Source: Wuchereria bancrofti (taxonomy: Eukaryota > Nematoda > Chromadorea > Rhabditida > Onchocercidae). From it: 64,000 nt of DNA. The notes below the pieces were generated by a model. It saw only the letters and a list, made by a program, of their open reading frames with translations. It had not been told where the DNA came from and made no database searches. Positions 1 to 15,000 of the stretch are shown here, piece after piece; the stretch's first letter is position 1; each line of letters begins with the position of its first letter. Made by a program: the position numbers and the translations under genes. The DNA lies in contig SSBO01000012.1 of NCBI GenBank assembly GCA_005281725.1, forward strand, positions 19,977,060 through 20,041,059, read 5' to 3'.

Positions 1-1315
1 AATTTTACCACCATCCCAAACATATGATGCACCTGTTTCAGATTCCCGTGATAAGACCAACAAATTATTCAATGCCTTCAAGATAATTATTTTAATACTT
101 AAAAATGACTTTATCACTTTTAGCATTTTATATTCTCATTCAAGATTTTTCCAAACTAATCTTCCGATTAGATTATTTTAAGAATGACGAGTTAAAGCTC
201 ATCTACAATCTTTAAGTTAGATTTTCAGCTGTTATAAAATTACTCATAATTACCAATAATGAATAAAAAAGAAACATGAACACGTACAGTGACTCTCTGT
301 TCCAAGTTGCCATCGCTAAATGCAAGCTTATTCATATTATTCACGCGATTTTCCATACTCATTGCAGCTTTTTTCTTCTCCTCACTCAATTTCAATATTC
401 GTTGAAGCATTTCAATAATACTACTTAAAATGAAGAAGTGATTTTTGATTAATTTTTCACAATTTGATAAACGCATATTTGATAACTCTAAAAAGTTGCA
501 CAAAATTTGTACATAATCACTCACTATTTCTTCTTATCATCTTTTCACTGCTACAAAAACATATAAATAAATAAACAAATAAACTTCCTAATATTAACTT
601 TCTTATGTATTAGAACGTATTTCTTAACATAAACTATATACTACCAATTCTTCAATGAATATTTAAACTTAATTTTTCTCACTGATTTGTTCACAGAAAT
701 CTCAGTCTAATGAATTCACACAATTACGAACATGTATTTAGCACTATTTAATTTAAATTTTCCTCCGTAATCTAAATGAAATGAAATAATTGCCTATTTT
801 TAGGTTCCAATCTTAGCGCACTTCGAGCATCCATAACAGCACCACTATAATTTTCCATCTTTTCACGTGCCAATGCTCGTCTATAAAGCGCTTTACCATC
901 AGCGCCATCAAATTCCAATGCTACAAAGGAGTAAAAAAAAAAGCAAAAGAAATATCAATTCTATTAAACAAAGAAAAAATTTCAGTTCTTTAGAAAAACA
1001 ATTATCAAAACTGTTTCATAATAATTATACAAAAGTAAAATAAGCTCTCCTAAAATTACTACTAAGTTGAATAATCAATGTTAATGTGATAATATAATTA
1101 CCTTGAGTAGCATCCATTTCACAACCTTCAAAATCATCCAATCGTAAACGTACCATTGCTCGATTTCGATATATTGTTGATTTTAATGCTTTTTCCGGAT
1201 TTAATGCTAATGCTTCCGTATAACAATCGATTGCTTCATTTAACTGACCATTTTTAAAAGCAATATTACCACTATCTTTTAAATTTTCAGCGCTTTCAAT
1301 ACTACTGGAATTCAT
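1..1315 (-). CDS. unc-45: UNC-45 myosin chaperone, 5' part (four exons, 3' end outside the window)
   Basis: Co-chaperone that brings Hsp90 to myosin heads for folding and thick-filament assembly. Exons on the minus strand: 1315-1102, 920-794, 423-288 and 75-1 (partial); the phases agree throughout and give 184 residues. Residues 9-113 form the N-terminal TPR domain. Residues K13, N17, N51, K81 and R85 sit where TPR domains hold the carboxylate clamp for the Hsp90 EEVD tail. The next exons match the start of the UNC-45 central region (NKLAF, then ALNNLLVLSRESETGA, closely like C. elegans ALNNLLVLCRESESGA). The start is the first Met of the TPR ORF, placed like the family N-terminus. Intron 2 appears to use a GC donor (AAAAATAG|GCAATT); with it the alignment to C. 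elegans UNC-45 has no gap. The UCS domain lies off the left edge. Other TPR co-chaperones are ruled out by the post-TPR sequence. Confidence 0.93.
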
Positions 1316-4300
1316 TTTTCTTTTTTTGTTGTTATTTCTATCTATAAATTATAATAAAACTGAAGTTTTAACCATTTAAGTCATTCATACATAAAGAAGT
1401 ATCGGAAACATATCGGCAAAATATATCGCAAAAATATATCGGAAACAATAAAAAAATTTGTTATATGATCACAATAAGTCAAAAGAATAATGTCAGAATT
1501 AGTTTTTTGAAAAAATAATACAAGCAGTGATATGATATTAATACTTAAAATGAACTTTATATATATTCATAACAAAACATCTATAATTTAAATAATTCAG
1601 TGTACAAACAATTCGGGAAATTATTGAAATATTGCATTCATTATAGATTCTAGAAGCAAATTTTACATAAGATAGCATAATGACAATATAAATTTTGCTA
1701 GCATAAGTGTTCAACGGACGTGTTTTACGACCAAAAGCACATTTTAACGAAATAAACAAACATCACGTGTTATCGATTGATGTGAAAATGATGGATGATT
1801 GCAGGATGCGTGGTTTGAATTTGATAATTTTAACTTATTTATGCAAAAAAAAAAAAAAAAAGAATTCTAATATTAATCGCGATGCATCCGAGAGATATCG
1901 ATTGGTTAGCAATAGCTTAGGTAAACAAAACAATGAAATCTCGAAGATGTGTATAAGTAAGCAAAGAGAAAATGAAGAATGCTTCTTCATTTTTCTTCCT
2001 CATTCTATAAGTGTAAAAATGCTATTAAACAAGAGAGAGAGAGAGAGAGAAAGAGAGAAAGAGAGGAAGAGAGGGGAAAGAAGGAAGAAAAATGATTAAA
2101 CTTAGATTAGAAAAATAGGCTATGAAAAACATAGAACATTAAAATATCGAATGACATTGCTAACGAACTATGCTGACGTATACTTTGCAACATTTTCACG
2201 TATTTCATGTATATCAATATCTAGCTTATATGTATTACTCATTATTACAACACAAATTATATTTTTAACGCTAACCTAAGAGAAAGATTTTGACAATTTT
2301 GTAAAATTACTGAATGTTCTATGTTTTGTTTTATTTAACATATAAAGTTATAATGGAAATTTGAGTGACAAATGTTAAAAGCAAAACTTTAACGTTTTAT
2401 AAAACGTACAAAAAAAAAAACAAACAAACAATGAATTTATACTTTAGATGTTGAAATAACCATATAATTGTGCATTCCTTCATGTCGTTTAATTTTTAGA
2501 TATAAATTATTGTCGATTATTTCAAATCAAATATTTGACAATAAACATTTAAAAATATGGATGATGAATTTATTGTCATAAACTTTTTAATATATTTTAT
2601 CATGTACTTTCTCCTAATTGATTTAAGGCAGAATATTTAATTTTTCCAAAAAATTTCAATGATTTTTGGTCAAAGTTTCGTTTTAATAACTAAACCGTCA
2701 AAATTTGATGTAGGAGAGGTGGAGGTTGACGTTAAATTTCAAATAATTATTAAAATTAAGGTAGAAATGTTCGACCTTCACCGATTTGCAAGTAAAATGC
2801 TATAAAAGTTTCAGTATGATTACTAGTATGTGAAAAAAATTTTTTTTTTAATTTTATTTTTTTCCTTTTTTCTCCTCATTATTTGATCAGAATTCAATTA
2901 TTAATTAATCAAAATACATAATATATCATCAAAAGAAAGCAATGAAAGGAGAGAATAATAAAAAATAAAGTAAAAAAAAGTTATCGGAAATAAAGCAAAT
3001 ATTAAAAAGAAAAACATATATATGAATTAAATACACTAAATCACTAATAATAAACAAATAGAAATTGACAAATTAATTCACTAAAGTTAGACACTATTTT
3101 ATATGCTAATTTTCGCAAGGAAATATGATATGAGTAAGATAAGGTTTAAATTATTTTGGGCCCCAAGGACAAATAACCACTGATTATTTTTGACTTCGAC
3201 TTTCGTAAAGAATTTCTTCCTTTTTTTAAACCGAAATATCTCGCAAAAAAAAGATGAATATTAATGACCTTTTGTTATGACCTTTTCCATAATATGGAAG
3301 GATTTCTCGAAGTATTTTGATTATTTGACAGTATCGGAATGACAATCTTATTTTCTATTTTTTTTTTTCTTGGATATTTGTTCTAACAATATCTATCAAT
3401 TCTGATGGATTTTAAAATTACGAGAATTATTCAATTTCAATTACAAATAAATCAATTCATAATGCTCAAAATAATGTTAAAAATTTCAGTTAAAACAAAA
3501 AAAAAAACATTGAAAAGAAATATTTTGTAAAAATTAATGACAATTACAATCGCAATAATCAATAATAATAACAATGATAATAGCAATAGCAATACTAATA
3601 CTATTATTATAATAATAATCACACAGAGGTGAAATTTTCTAATGTAAATAGTTATAGCAACAGAATTAAATTTCATTCTTTAATCTTTTAATTAAATGTT
3701 AATTTAACTTAATTTCTTAAAAAAATGATTTATCACAAATTGCATTTATTACAATAATCGCCTAGTGCTCACAGTAGTGAAGCATGAATTGAAATTTAAA
3801 TCAAACATAAATTCTAATTTTTACAATTCTTCAATTTTAGTCATTAAATTGATCGTTGGAACATTCATCTGTTTTTGAAAATTTTCGAAATATCTTCGAT
3901 AAAAATGATAAAAAAAATTAGAAAAGCATGAAATGATCCCTTTATAATAACAATTTTACATTTTTCCATTATTTCTTCTATTTTTCTTATAATTCGTGTA
4001 TATGCCTTTAACTGTTTCTGTCCACGTAACTTGTCAATATATTATAATAAAAGGTAGTTTAAGCGACATTAGTTCATTTCCTTTTATTGCTATTCAATGC
4101 ACACTTTATTATTCTTATTCTTATTATTATTATTATTATCATTATCGTTATTGTTATTATTATTTATTAGAGATGATTTAATCAATCATAAATCATCGTC
4201 AACTATTATCTACCATGTAAACAATTAAAATGTTCATACTAATACTTAAACTGAATGAAATATTAAACTGAATGAGAGTTCTAATTTTACCATTAATAGT

Positions 4301-6082
4301 TCCAGTCAAATTTATTTCTTCATTCATTTATTTGAATCTATGTTATTCCATTTTGTTGTAAATATTTTAAATTAATAATTTATTATCATGCATCTATCAT
4401 ATTGTTAAATAATAATTTTTTACTAACAGATATCATTTAGATTGTTAGTTCATAATGTTTCAATTAAGAAAACAAAAACAAAAAATTAAATTCAAATGAC
4501 GCATACGTGTAACGCTTGTCCATCTTATTTTTTACGTAACAATTTTATAAGACCTTATTGTATTATTTGCATACATATCAATTTAAAAATTTTTTTCCTA
4601 CGTATACATATTATATATATATATATATATAAATGGAAAAAAAAAGAAAAATGAGAAAACAATCTTATCATTATAATAACAAAAACAAATTTCATGATAT
4701 TTACAAATGATAATTGCTAAAACGACGATGATGACGATGAATGAGAATGATAACAATGATAACGGCAGTGTATGATAGTGATGTAATGAATGATAATGAG
4801 ATTTGATGAATATTATATCCTGAGCATTATAATCATGCTTCTTTAACAACTACCTATTTTAAAAAAATAGAGTTGATACTTAATTTTAAAAAAAATCTTT
4901 TTTTTCTTTTATTAAATATTCATACATCACAATTTTATATATGTATGTACATATATATACTCATGGTTACAGGATTATATTAAAAAAAGGCCCAAAAAAT
5001 GTTTTTTTTTTTAATTCAATTCTCATTTATTTCTCATTTCCTATAAATACTTTTAAATTGATAATGTTTATACTTAATAGGAGTGATAATATACCGGCAG
5101 TCTGAGATATTCGGCAGAATAAAAGTGATATAAAGTAATTCTATTAAAGTAATTTGAAATTTACTTTCATTATTCATAATGTTATTTAAATTATTATTAT
5201 TATTTATAGATACTTCATTAATTTAAAATTAAAAGTATTTGATTTTTTTTTTGTCATACACGCACATATATATTTGCAATGTTGTAATCATTCCACATAA
5301 TCATTTTGATTATGGCTCTTTAGAAAATTCACCCGTTTTTTTTCATTCATTTTATCTTTGGTAGCAAAATTTAAAATTAATTATCAATTAACAAAATCAT
5401 ATCAACTATCAGCCCTCAAAGAAATTTAACAATAACAAAAAAATGGGTAATTAGCAATAAATGATGTCATTTTAAAAGATAAACGAGTATTATATGAGGT
5501 ACACGTCCGTTATGACTGATTTAAAATTTTGATAAAATTAGAAAGAAATAAACAGGCAAATCAACAAATATCATTGCATTCTCGTAGATTCATTTAAAAA
5601 AAAAATCTGAAACTTTTTTATTTTTTTAATTAGAAGAAAACAGGAAGTTTTGTTAAGTGGAAAATTTACTAATTCAATCGAATTAATAAATCATGCAAAA
5701 TATATTTGAATATTACAAGTTGTTTGGTATTCATGATACCTATAAATAGAAATAATAATTTGAGAAGAAAAAAAAAGAAGAAATTGATAAGATTTAAATC
5801 ATAACTAATACTAAGCATAAATGTTAATTAATCTAGAAAATTTTTAAGCCATTAAAAAAAGAAAAAAAGTTAAGACAAAAGCGCTATTACTATTATTATT
5901 TCCTTATTGAATATGAAGTAATTTTTATTTTTTCATCTTCAAGAATGCAATATATACAATGGTAGTATTTTAATGAAATATATGAAAGAGTTTATATTAT
6001 TTTCGAGCATTACCGAATGAATTTTAATTTTTAAAATGGAGAAAAAAGAAACATTAATTTTTTTTTTAATAAATAATAATAA
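1316..6082. other. Intergenic stretch between unc-45 and syndecan
   Basis: AT-rich DNA between the unc-45 start and the syndecan stop codon. I see no exon with good splice signals or recognisable protein. It holds a purine (GA) tract at 2031-2090, loose AAT/ATT-rich stretches near 3560-3620 and 4105-4165, and a (TA)n run at about 4611-4631. One open frame of 130 codons (1707-2099, plus) is discussed as a finding; about a quarter of it is low-complexity purine repeat. Confidence 0.6.
2031..2090. repeat. Purine (GA)n-rich simple repeat
   Basis: A 60-base pure A/G tract made of AG dinucleotides grading into AAAG/AGGA units. It translates as an Arg/Glu/Lys run and artificially lengthens a plus-strand ORF. 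Confidence 0.9.
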
Positions 6083-9000
6083 TTAGGCATAAAATTCTTT
6101 TGTTGGTGCTTTTTGATAAGCATATGAATATTGCGGTGGTTGTTTTGGTTCATCCAGTGCATAGCTACCTTCATCCTTCTTTCGCATCCGATAAACAACA
6201 AACATTACCAATAAAATTGCTGCCAAAATACCAACAACAATACCACCAATTAATGCTAAAAATAAAAAAATAGAAACATTTCAATTATTTTGTTTATATT
6301 GAAGAAAATAATTATGAATAAATTTTCTCCCTCTTTTTTTTTTCTCTTGCATTAATTTCAAAATTATTCACCATTATAATACATCTATCATAATTAACAT
6401 GAAATGAATTGTTTTAATTAATTTTAAATATTATTATAAGATTGATTTTAAAATTATTCAAAATTATTCATCATTATAATATATCTGTCATAATTAACAT
6501 GAAATGAATTATTTTAATTAATTAATTTTAAATATTATCAAACTTTTTAATATATTAGATATAGCTGCTATTACAAGCTTGTAATTTATACATTGTAATT
6601 AGCATGTTAATTTGAATATTATATATATTTCTATTTTATACATTTTCTTTGGTTTTATTTTCAAAAAAAAAAAAGATAATTATTGATTAAATTTTCTTAT
6701 TATTATTACTAAGGATACATTCCCTTATTTCTATCTATAATTTATCTTCAAATAGGACCAAAATCACATCACAACTAAAATTTACAGCCTTCATTCAATT
6801 CTTTCTTCAATGATCTACCTCCCCCCACCCCTCCCTATGGACCAATTCCATCATTAGGCTTTCCACTTCATCCTTTTCGTTTTCCTTCATCTTTTAAAAT
6901 GACCACTTCCTATCATCAACAATTCCCTAGCTATAGTAATAATAAATGGGTCCATTCATTTCCGTCGAATAAAAATCAATAATAAACAGAAAGCTACGGG
7001 TAATTATAATCAATAATAAATACGATAACAATCTTTTTTCATCTAGTAATTTATTTGCTAAGCAAAATGTTATAAAGCAATTCTTATTAAACAAATTAGG
7101 AGTAGATGAAAGCCTATCTCTCTCTTTCTTTCTTTCTTCCTCTCCTTCTGCCTCTCTCTCTCTCTCTCAACATATATATACAAATCAAACAGCTTACATC
7201 CCTCTTATTTTTTTAACCCATATTTGCTAAACTGTAATTAATTTATGAGTAATAAAAAAAAACAATAACTGACTAGTAATTAAACATTATTATAATAATT
7301 ATACTCTCTTCGCACTTAGTTATGTAATTAAAAAAAAGCTTTTCGCTATTCATTTCTAAATTATTTGGCATTTATAAATCACTTCAAAAAAAAAAAAAAA
7401 AAACCACTTCTCAATAATCTTAGGTTAATCCTTTCATTATATTCGGCTTCTTTTTTATCTTTTTTTGCTTAATAAATCATTTATATTCCTCAAATCTAAG
7501 TTTGATATTTATAATTTTCTCAATTGCAATACAGATAATCCGTCATCATTATTTAAAATATTTGAATTATTCTTCAAAACTAAACTCAACATTTGCTATT
7601 TCTTTCAATATCTTATGTAATGCAATAATTAATAATTATAATTTGGCAACTAATTCGTGATAAATCATAAATTATCTCTACAATATTCATTTCATTCTCT
7701 TTCAATCATTTTCATGCATTTTTTTTTTTTTTTTTTTGTTAATTTCCATTCTTTTTCCATAACATACAGAATGCAATTGTAAATTTAATTCTTTCTATTA
7801 TCGGATATGTGTCACTTTTGAGACAAATTGATGAGAGTTGTAAAGCGCTTCCTTTTCTGATTTGATAGGTCACATAATTTTGTTGAAGAAAGAAAAGAAA
7901 AGATTGGACGAAAAGATTTTTTATGAGTAGTTGATTAGTCAGAGTAATCCTTTTTCTTCTTTCATTTTCATTATCCAATTCAATCATTTCGAAATGAATT
8001 CATTTTCATCTTCCTGTTATCATCATTTGAAGATGAAAAGGTACAGCATCTAATATATGAACTATTTATGTGAATAATTTAAGATAAAGAATTAATAAAT
8101 ATAATTTATAACTAAACTCTTCTTTTTTCGTAATAAAATTAATTACCGTTACAAGCAGATGAATTTTATGACCTTTGTTGATATTCCTTCAATATCTTTA
8201 GTTTTAGTTTTATGTAATAATTGCATAATAAATCTGGTAAGCATTCTTTGCGAGTTAAATGATAATATAAAATAAATAGAATTTTATAAATCTGTTAAAA
8301 AAAGAAAAATTATCAAAACAATAATCAATTTAATCGGTCAATCTAATCAAATTGATAAAATAAAATAAATCAAAAGTAAAAATAATGTGAAAATGAAAAT
8401 TATTTTTTTATATATAAATAAATATATGTATGCATAGCATTTAACTGGAAATAAAAATTAGCATTATTAATGTATCATTAGTTATTGGTCAATCATAAAC
8501 AGTTCACCTTATTCCTCTTCCACTTTGGATATTTAATATCAAATAAGGATTAATGGTCAAATTGGTATCAAGGTCATCAGTTATAACAACAGGTCATCAC
8601 CGTAAAAAGAATGTATGTCATTTATAGAAAAGCAATTACAAATCCAATACAAAAAATCAGTGAATTTATATTCAAATTTTTTATTTTTCTTTTTTTACTA
8701 TCTTTCTTTACAATAACCTTTTAATAGCTATTCTCATTTTTTTTTGATACTATCAAAATGCGATCTTTCCGGGTATTTTCTTTTTCCCATCATCTTATTT
8801 TTTCCTAATCCTTTTCTTTTTTCCGCTTTACAACACTTTTCTCTCTCTCGCTCTCCCCATCCTTTCTCTGATTGAAAGATTCCTTTTACAATATATTCCA
8901 TGAGAAATGTGAGAATGGAAATTTTGCATATTTTATCCACCAATATCACTTCTGAACCTCCTTGCGTTTTTATCTTTTTTAAATGTTTAATATTTCGTGT

Positions 9001-12000
9001 AAAAAAGAAAAGATACAAAGAAATAACAAAATTTTCTTTCTCACTTTTTTTTTGTTAAAAAGCCAATTTATTTTATCCTCTAATAAAATAACACTTAGGA
9101 ATAATCTCTTACAATAAAATGTTTGCATATTTATGAAATTTGAACAAAATAAGCTAAATATTTACTATCTCCATATAATACTTTTCTCTTTGATCCATTT
9201 TTTTTCTTTTTGTTGAAAATAAACTTCATATTTTAGTTAAAAATTTGAAATGAATTTTAATCGAAGTTTAGCTTGAAGTGGAATTATTTAATTTATCGAA
9301 ATATCATTTGAGTAAATAATCGTAATTTTTATCAAAACATAATGAAAGATTAATTTGAATCTTTTTGAAAAGAAATTTTTTTTTTCTTACTAATAGTTGT
9401 AAATTCTTTTCTTTTTTACTTCTATTATAAGCTATTCTTCTTTAGATAAATTAATAATTTTATTATTATTATCAATAATTTCTCCTTCTTCTCTCTTTAT
9501 CATACAAGTATTTTTGTAGATGATAGATAGAGAGAGAATATTTAACTATTTAGTTTAACAGACATAGATTAGCTTACTTTCTCCTTTTTATGATATTATT
9601 ATTATAATTCATTCATTAATTCATTTATACAACGTAAAGTAATAATGTCGCAATCAAAATAAATTGTTGTAACCTTCTTTACAGTGTATAATCAATCAAA
9701 TCAGCCTAAATATCACTTTTCTCATTTCGGACATTTGTTCATTCAATTTATTTCAGTCATCTCTTTCTCTCTCTCCCTCTCCCTCACTCTCTCTCTCTCC
9801 CTACTCTTTCCTTTGCATTTCCGAAAACACTTCAACACAAACCAATCAATTCTATTTATCTATTCATCTATCACATTATAGGGAGTTGACCCGACTCCCT
9901 ACACAACTTGTCAACTTATAACGGATAACGAATAGCAAAGCAATAAATAGATAAACTCTAACTCACATACACACATACATACATACACATTTATATTATA
10001 TATGTATGCTATCTAATTTTAATTTCTGCCTAATTAAGGATCCATCAAAAGGCCTAGTAATTATAAGACTAATAATTAGGATTTTAAGACTATTAATTGA
10101 ACATTTTGGGATTGTTTACTTCAACTACAAAGCAAACAAATATCATTAATCAAGAGATGATAATTTAGAGAGAAATAATGAAATATTTGATTAAATTGAG
10201 TGAAAAAAAAAGAAAACTAAAAAAAGTCAAAAAGAAGAAATTAAATATATTATAAAATTTTGTAAAAAAAAATATTGTAATTAATTAATTCAATTAATTT
10301 CATTAAGAATTTATCACTTTTTAATTATCAATAATATAAACTTACCAGCTAGAACACCAGGTTTGAGCAAAGCATCAAATGGAATGTTATGTTTGTCATC
10401 GAATACAGTTGGTGGCGCTGTTTGTTTGGTGATTAATGGCGTTAATGGTTGTAATGATGGCCTTTTGGTTGTTGTCATCCTAGATTGTACCGTTACAGTG
10501 GTTGCTGGTATCTCTTCAATTGCTACATCCTCTTCATGTGATTCAACTTCCAATTCATGAATGTCAAACTATAAAAATTAACACAAATTAATGCATTTTA
10601 TTATTATTTGAAGTTTAGAAATTATCTTTAAAAATTTGAATTAAGCTAAAAATTCAAAAGTTTAAATTTAAAATATGATTTGAAAATGATACAAATTCTT
10701 TCTTTTTTTTGTATAAAGAATTGTTTAGGTAAATAAACAAATGAATATTGATTTACCGAAGAATACTGTGTAGTTGTTAGGGTGGTATTTAATGAATAAA
10801 TTGATGTAGCACTAGTAGTTACACGTAGATTTTTATCTGAGTCATCTTCATCTGTAAATAAGTACTCAAATTTGTACATAAAAACATTACATTTCAATTT
10901 TAAATTTATTAAAACAATTTTTTAACTCATTTTATTAGATTTGTGAAACAAAGAAAGCAAGAAAAATGCATTAATTTGAACAAATAAAATAATAAATAAG
11001 AGAATAAATAAGAATCTTTTATTTTTTTTAGTATTTATTAATATTCCACTTTCATCTATGATAGAAACATTTAGGTAGTAAAAAATTTTTAATTTTATAA
11101 TCTCATATTAAAATTAAATTTTTTTAATATACTAAATAAATAATTTAGATGCAAAAAAGGGAGAAAAAAGTGAATCTAAAAACTGAAATTTTCAAATTTT
11201 AAATGAATAGTTCCTTTCTTGACAAATGTTTCTCAAAAAATTTTCTTACATTTTAATTTACATCATACGATGAGAAAAGAACGATTAATTCAAAGATCAA
11301 AAAGAGAAAGAGCGTGTTTTCCTTTTATCTATAATAAAATAAGATGAAAATTTTGGAGGGAAATAATGCAGACTCTTTTTTTTGCTCATCCCTCTTTTTT
11401 TCTTCTCTCTCCCTCCCTTTTTCGTTTTTTCTCTTTACGAGATTTTTATCATTAATCAAAATGCATTAGATATAAAATAAAAGGATGGCACATAAAAGGA
11501 TCAATGGAAGAAAAAAAAGAGATGAAAATGAAAACAAAAATTAGTGGAAGAATAAATTGAACGATCTGTTCTTTTGTCCTTTTTGAATCGACCACATTCA
11601 CTTTTAAATTATTTTTCCTTTTTTTTTCTCTTTTCTTTTCCTCATATAAATTAGCCGAAATAATCGATTGCTTTTTTTTAATTACATAGTTTATGCATAC
11701 AGTCCGATTATTGTTGAAAAAAATTGATAGAATTAACTGGTAATAAGAATTAATTAAAATTAAGTAAACACATAAATTTATGATAAAAATGAACGAAGTA
11801 AAATAAAGTGATATAAACAGATCAAAAAAAAAATAATTTGGTTTATATTTTGATGAAAAATTTATATTTTCATTTATTATTTTATGAATTAATTATTGAA
11901 ATAAGAGAAGCAAAAATGAATAAATTAACAATAAATGATATTATTGTAGTATAAATAGAAATTAATTAAACAGTTAATTAGTTTAGAATACAGTTACTGT

Positions 12001-15000
12001 AATAAGCTAAATTTAAAAAAAAAANTAAACTTACCAGCTAGAACACCAGGTTTGAGCAAAGCATCAAATGGAATGTTATGTTTGTCATCGAATACAGTTG
12101 GTGGCGCTGTTTGTTTGGTGATTAATGGCGTTAATGGTTGTAATGATGGCCTTTTGGTTGTTGTCATCCTAGATTGTACCGTTACAGTGGTTGCTGGTAT
12201 CTCTTCAATTGCTACATCCTCTTCATGTGATTCAACTTCCAATTCATGAATGTCAAACTATAAAAATTAACACAAATTAATGCATTTTATTATTATTTGA
12301 AGTTTAGAAATTATCTTTAAAAATTTGAATTAAGCTAAAAATTCAAAAGTTTAAATTTAAAATATGATTTGAAAATGATACAAATTCTTTCTTTTTTTTG
12401 TATAAAGAATTGTTTAGGTAAATAAACAAATGAATATTGATTTACCGAAGAATACTGTGTAGTTGTTAGGGTGGTATTTAATGAATAAATTGATGTAGCA
12501 CTAGTAGTTACACGTAGATTTTTATCTGAGTCATCTTCATCTGTAAATAAGTACTCAAATTTGTACATAAAAACATTACATTTCAATTTTAAATTTATTA
12601 AAACAATTTTTTAACTCATTTTATTAGATTTGTGAAACAAAGAAAGCAAGAAAAATGCATTAATTTGAACAAATAAAATAATAAATAAGAGAATAAATAA
12701 GAATCTTTTATTTTTTTTAGTATTTATTAATATTCCACTTTCATCTATGATAGAAACATTTAGGTAGTAAAAAATTTTTAATTTTATAATCTCATATTAA
12801 AATTAAATTTTTTTAATATACTAAATAAATAATTTAGATGCAAAAAAGGGAGAAAAAAGTGAATCTAAAAACTGAAATTTTCAAATTTTAAATGAATAGT
12901 TCCTTTCTTGACAAATGTTTCTCAAAAAATTTTCTTACATTTTAATTTACATCATACGATGAGAAAAGAACGATTAATTCAAAGATCAAAAAGAGAAAGA
13001 GCGTGTTTTCCTTTTATCTATAATAAAATAAGATGAAAATTTTGGAGGGAAATAATGCAGACTCTTTTTTTTGCTCATCCCTCTTTTTTTCTTCTCTCTC
13101 CCTCCCTTTTTCGTTTTTTCTCTTTACGAGATTTTTATCATTAATCAAAATGCATTAGATATAAAATAAAAGGATGGCACATAAAAGGATCAATGGAAGA
13201 AAAAAAAGAGATGAAAATGAAAACAAAAATTAGTGGAAGAATAAATTGAACGATCTGTTCTTTTGTCCTTTTTGAATCGACCACATTCACTTTTAAATTA
13301 TTTTTCCTTTTTTTTTCTCTTTTCTTTTCCTCATATAAATTAGCCGAAATAATCGATTGCTTTTTTTTAATTACATAGTTTATGCATACAGTCCGATTAT
13401 TGTTGAAAAAAATTGATAGAATTAACTGGTAATAAGAATTAATTAAAATTAAGTAAACACATAAATTTATGATAAAAATGAACGAAGTAAAATAAAGTGA
13501 TATAAACAGATCAAAAAAAAAATAATTTGGTTTATATTTTGATGAAAAATTTATATTTTCATTTATTATTTTATGAATTAATTATTGAAATAAGAGAAGC
13601 AAAAATGAATAAATTAACAATAAATGATATTATTGTAGTATAAATAGAAATTAATTAAACAGTTAATTAGTTTAGAATACAGTTACTGTAATAAGCTAAA
13701 TTTAAAAAAAAAAACGAAAGAAAAATTGTACAGAAAGAAAAAAAAAAGATGTAATATGCAAATTAACTGTCAACGCGTGACTTGTTTTCTAATCCGATGA
13801 GTTCAATTTAGAATAAAAAGATAATTTCGTTAAGATAACTAATGATTTTATTAGTTATAAAAAATTTATTATTATTGAAATAATATTTTATTTTTGAAAT
13901 GATATATTAAAAAAAAAACGATGAAAATTCTAACCAATCTGAGCTCCGGAACCTTCCATAACATCGCCATCCTCATCATCCGGACTGATACCTGATCCAT
14001 CCCATTCTATATCCACACCTGCTCCTCCAGTTTTTTGCTTATTGGATAATAGTGGTGGAATACCGCTACCTTCAACTTCCTTTAAAAAAGAAGAAAATTT
14101 AACTCAAAATTTACATAATCAAATATTTGTAAGATTAAAATTACAAGAAATAATCTTACTGAACAATTTGTTATAAATCTTAACATCATTAGGTTTTACA
14201 AACACACCAAAAACAACTATTAATTAAATTATTAAAATGAATTAAATACAAATTTTCACCTTTTATTAGTAACATTTGGATTTCACAAATAAAACATATG
14301 TGAATGTTAAGAGAGGGAAAAGCAAAGTTTCATAATTTAAAAATATGTTAAGTTTTGAAAATGAAAACTAACATTAAATTTGGCAATATTTGAAAGGCTT
14401 GAAATTTCAGGTCTTTTCAATATTTTATCGGATAATGCATAACTCTGAAAGTTTTTTTTTTCTTTTGTTTTAATTTTCCAATAAATTCTAACATTGCTAG
14501 ATTAAAGGCATATGTGAGAGGCATGATAAAATAATTTGAAATTTTGATAATTAGATTAGATTTTATTTGGAATAAAAGCAATTGTTTTGATGAAAACACT
14601 AAAAAATCCACATTTTTACTCTAAAAGCTAACAAAATTGATTAATGGATGAAGCATAGTTTGAGAGAATAATGGATAAAAATTGCAAATAAGAATTGACA
14701 TATTTTAAAGAAGCTAATTGTAAAATATGGCAGAAAGAAATAGTTAAATAATTGAAATATATTTTAAATAATTGAAAAATTTTCATTGTTTTCATAAGTA
14801 AGAAAAAAAATAATTTTTTTTTTAAACTTCAATTATTTAATTATCATTAAGTAATAGAAATGGAAATTCATTTCTATGATAGACATATTTTAATGCGCAA
14901 TCTAATATATGTCTATTGAAAAATTCCTATGATATTAAATGATGAATCTTATATTTGCGAAAATTATTGTTATTACTACGACAATTATTTTAACCAAAAA

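Noticed and set aside
10363..10560. Plus-strand 65-codon ORF and its exact copy at 12052-12249
   Set aside because: Antisense shadow of syndecan exon 4; the second copy is the assembly duplicate.
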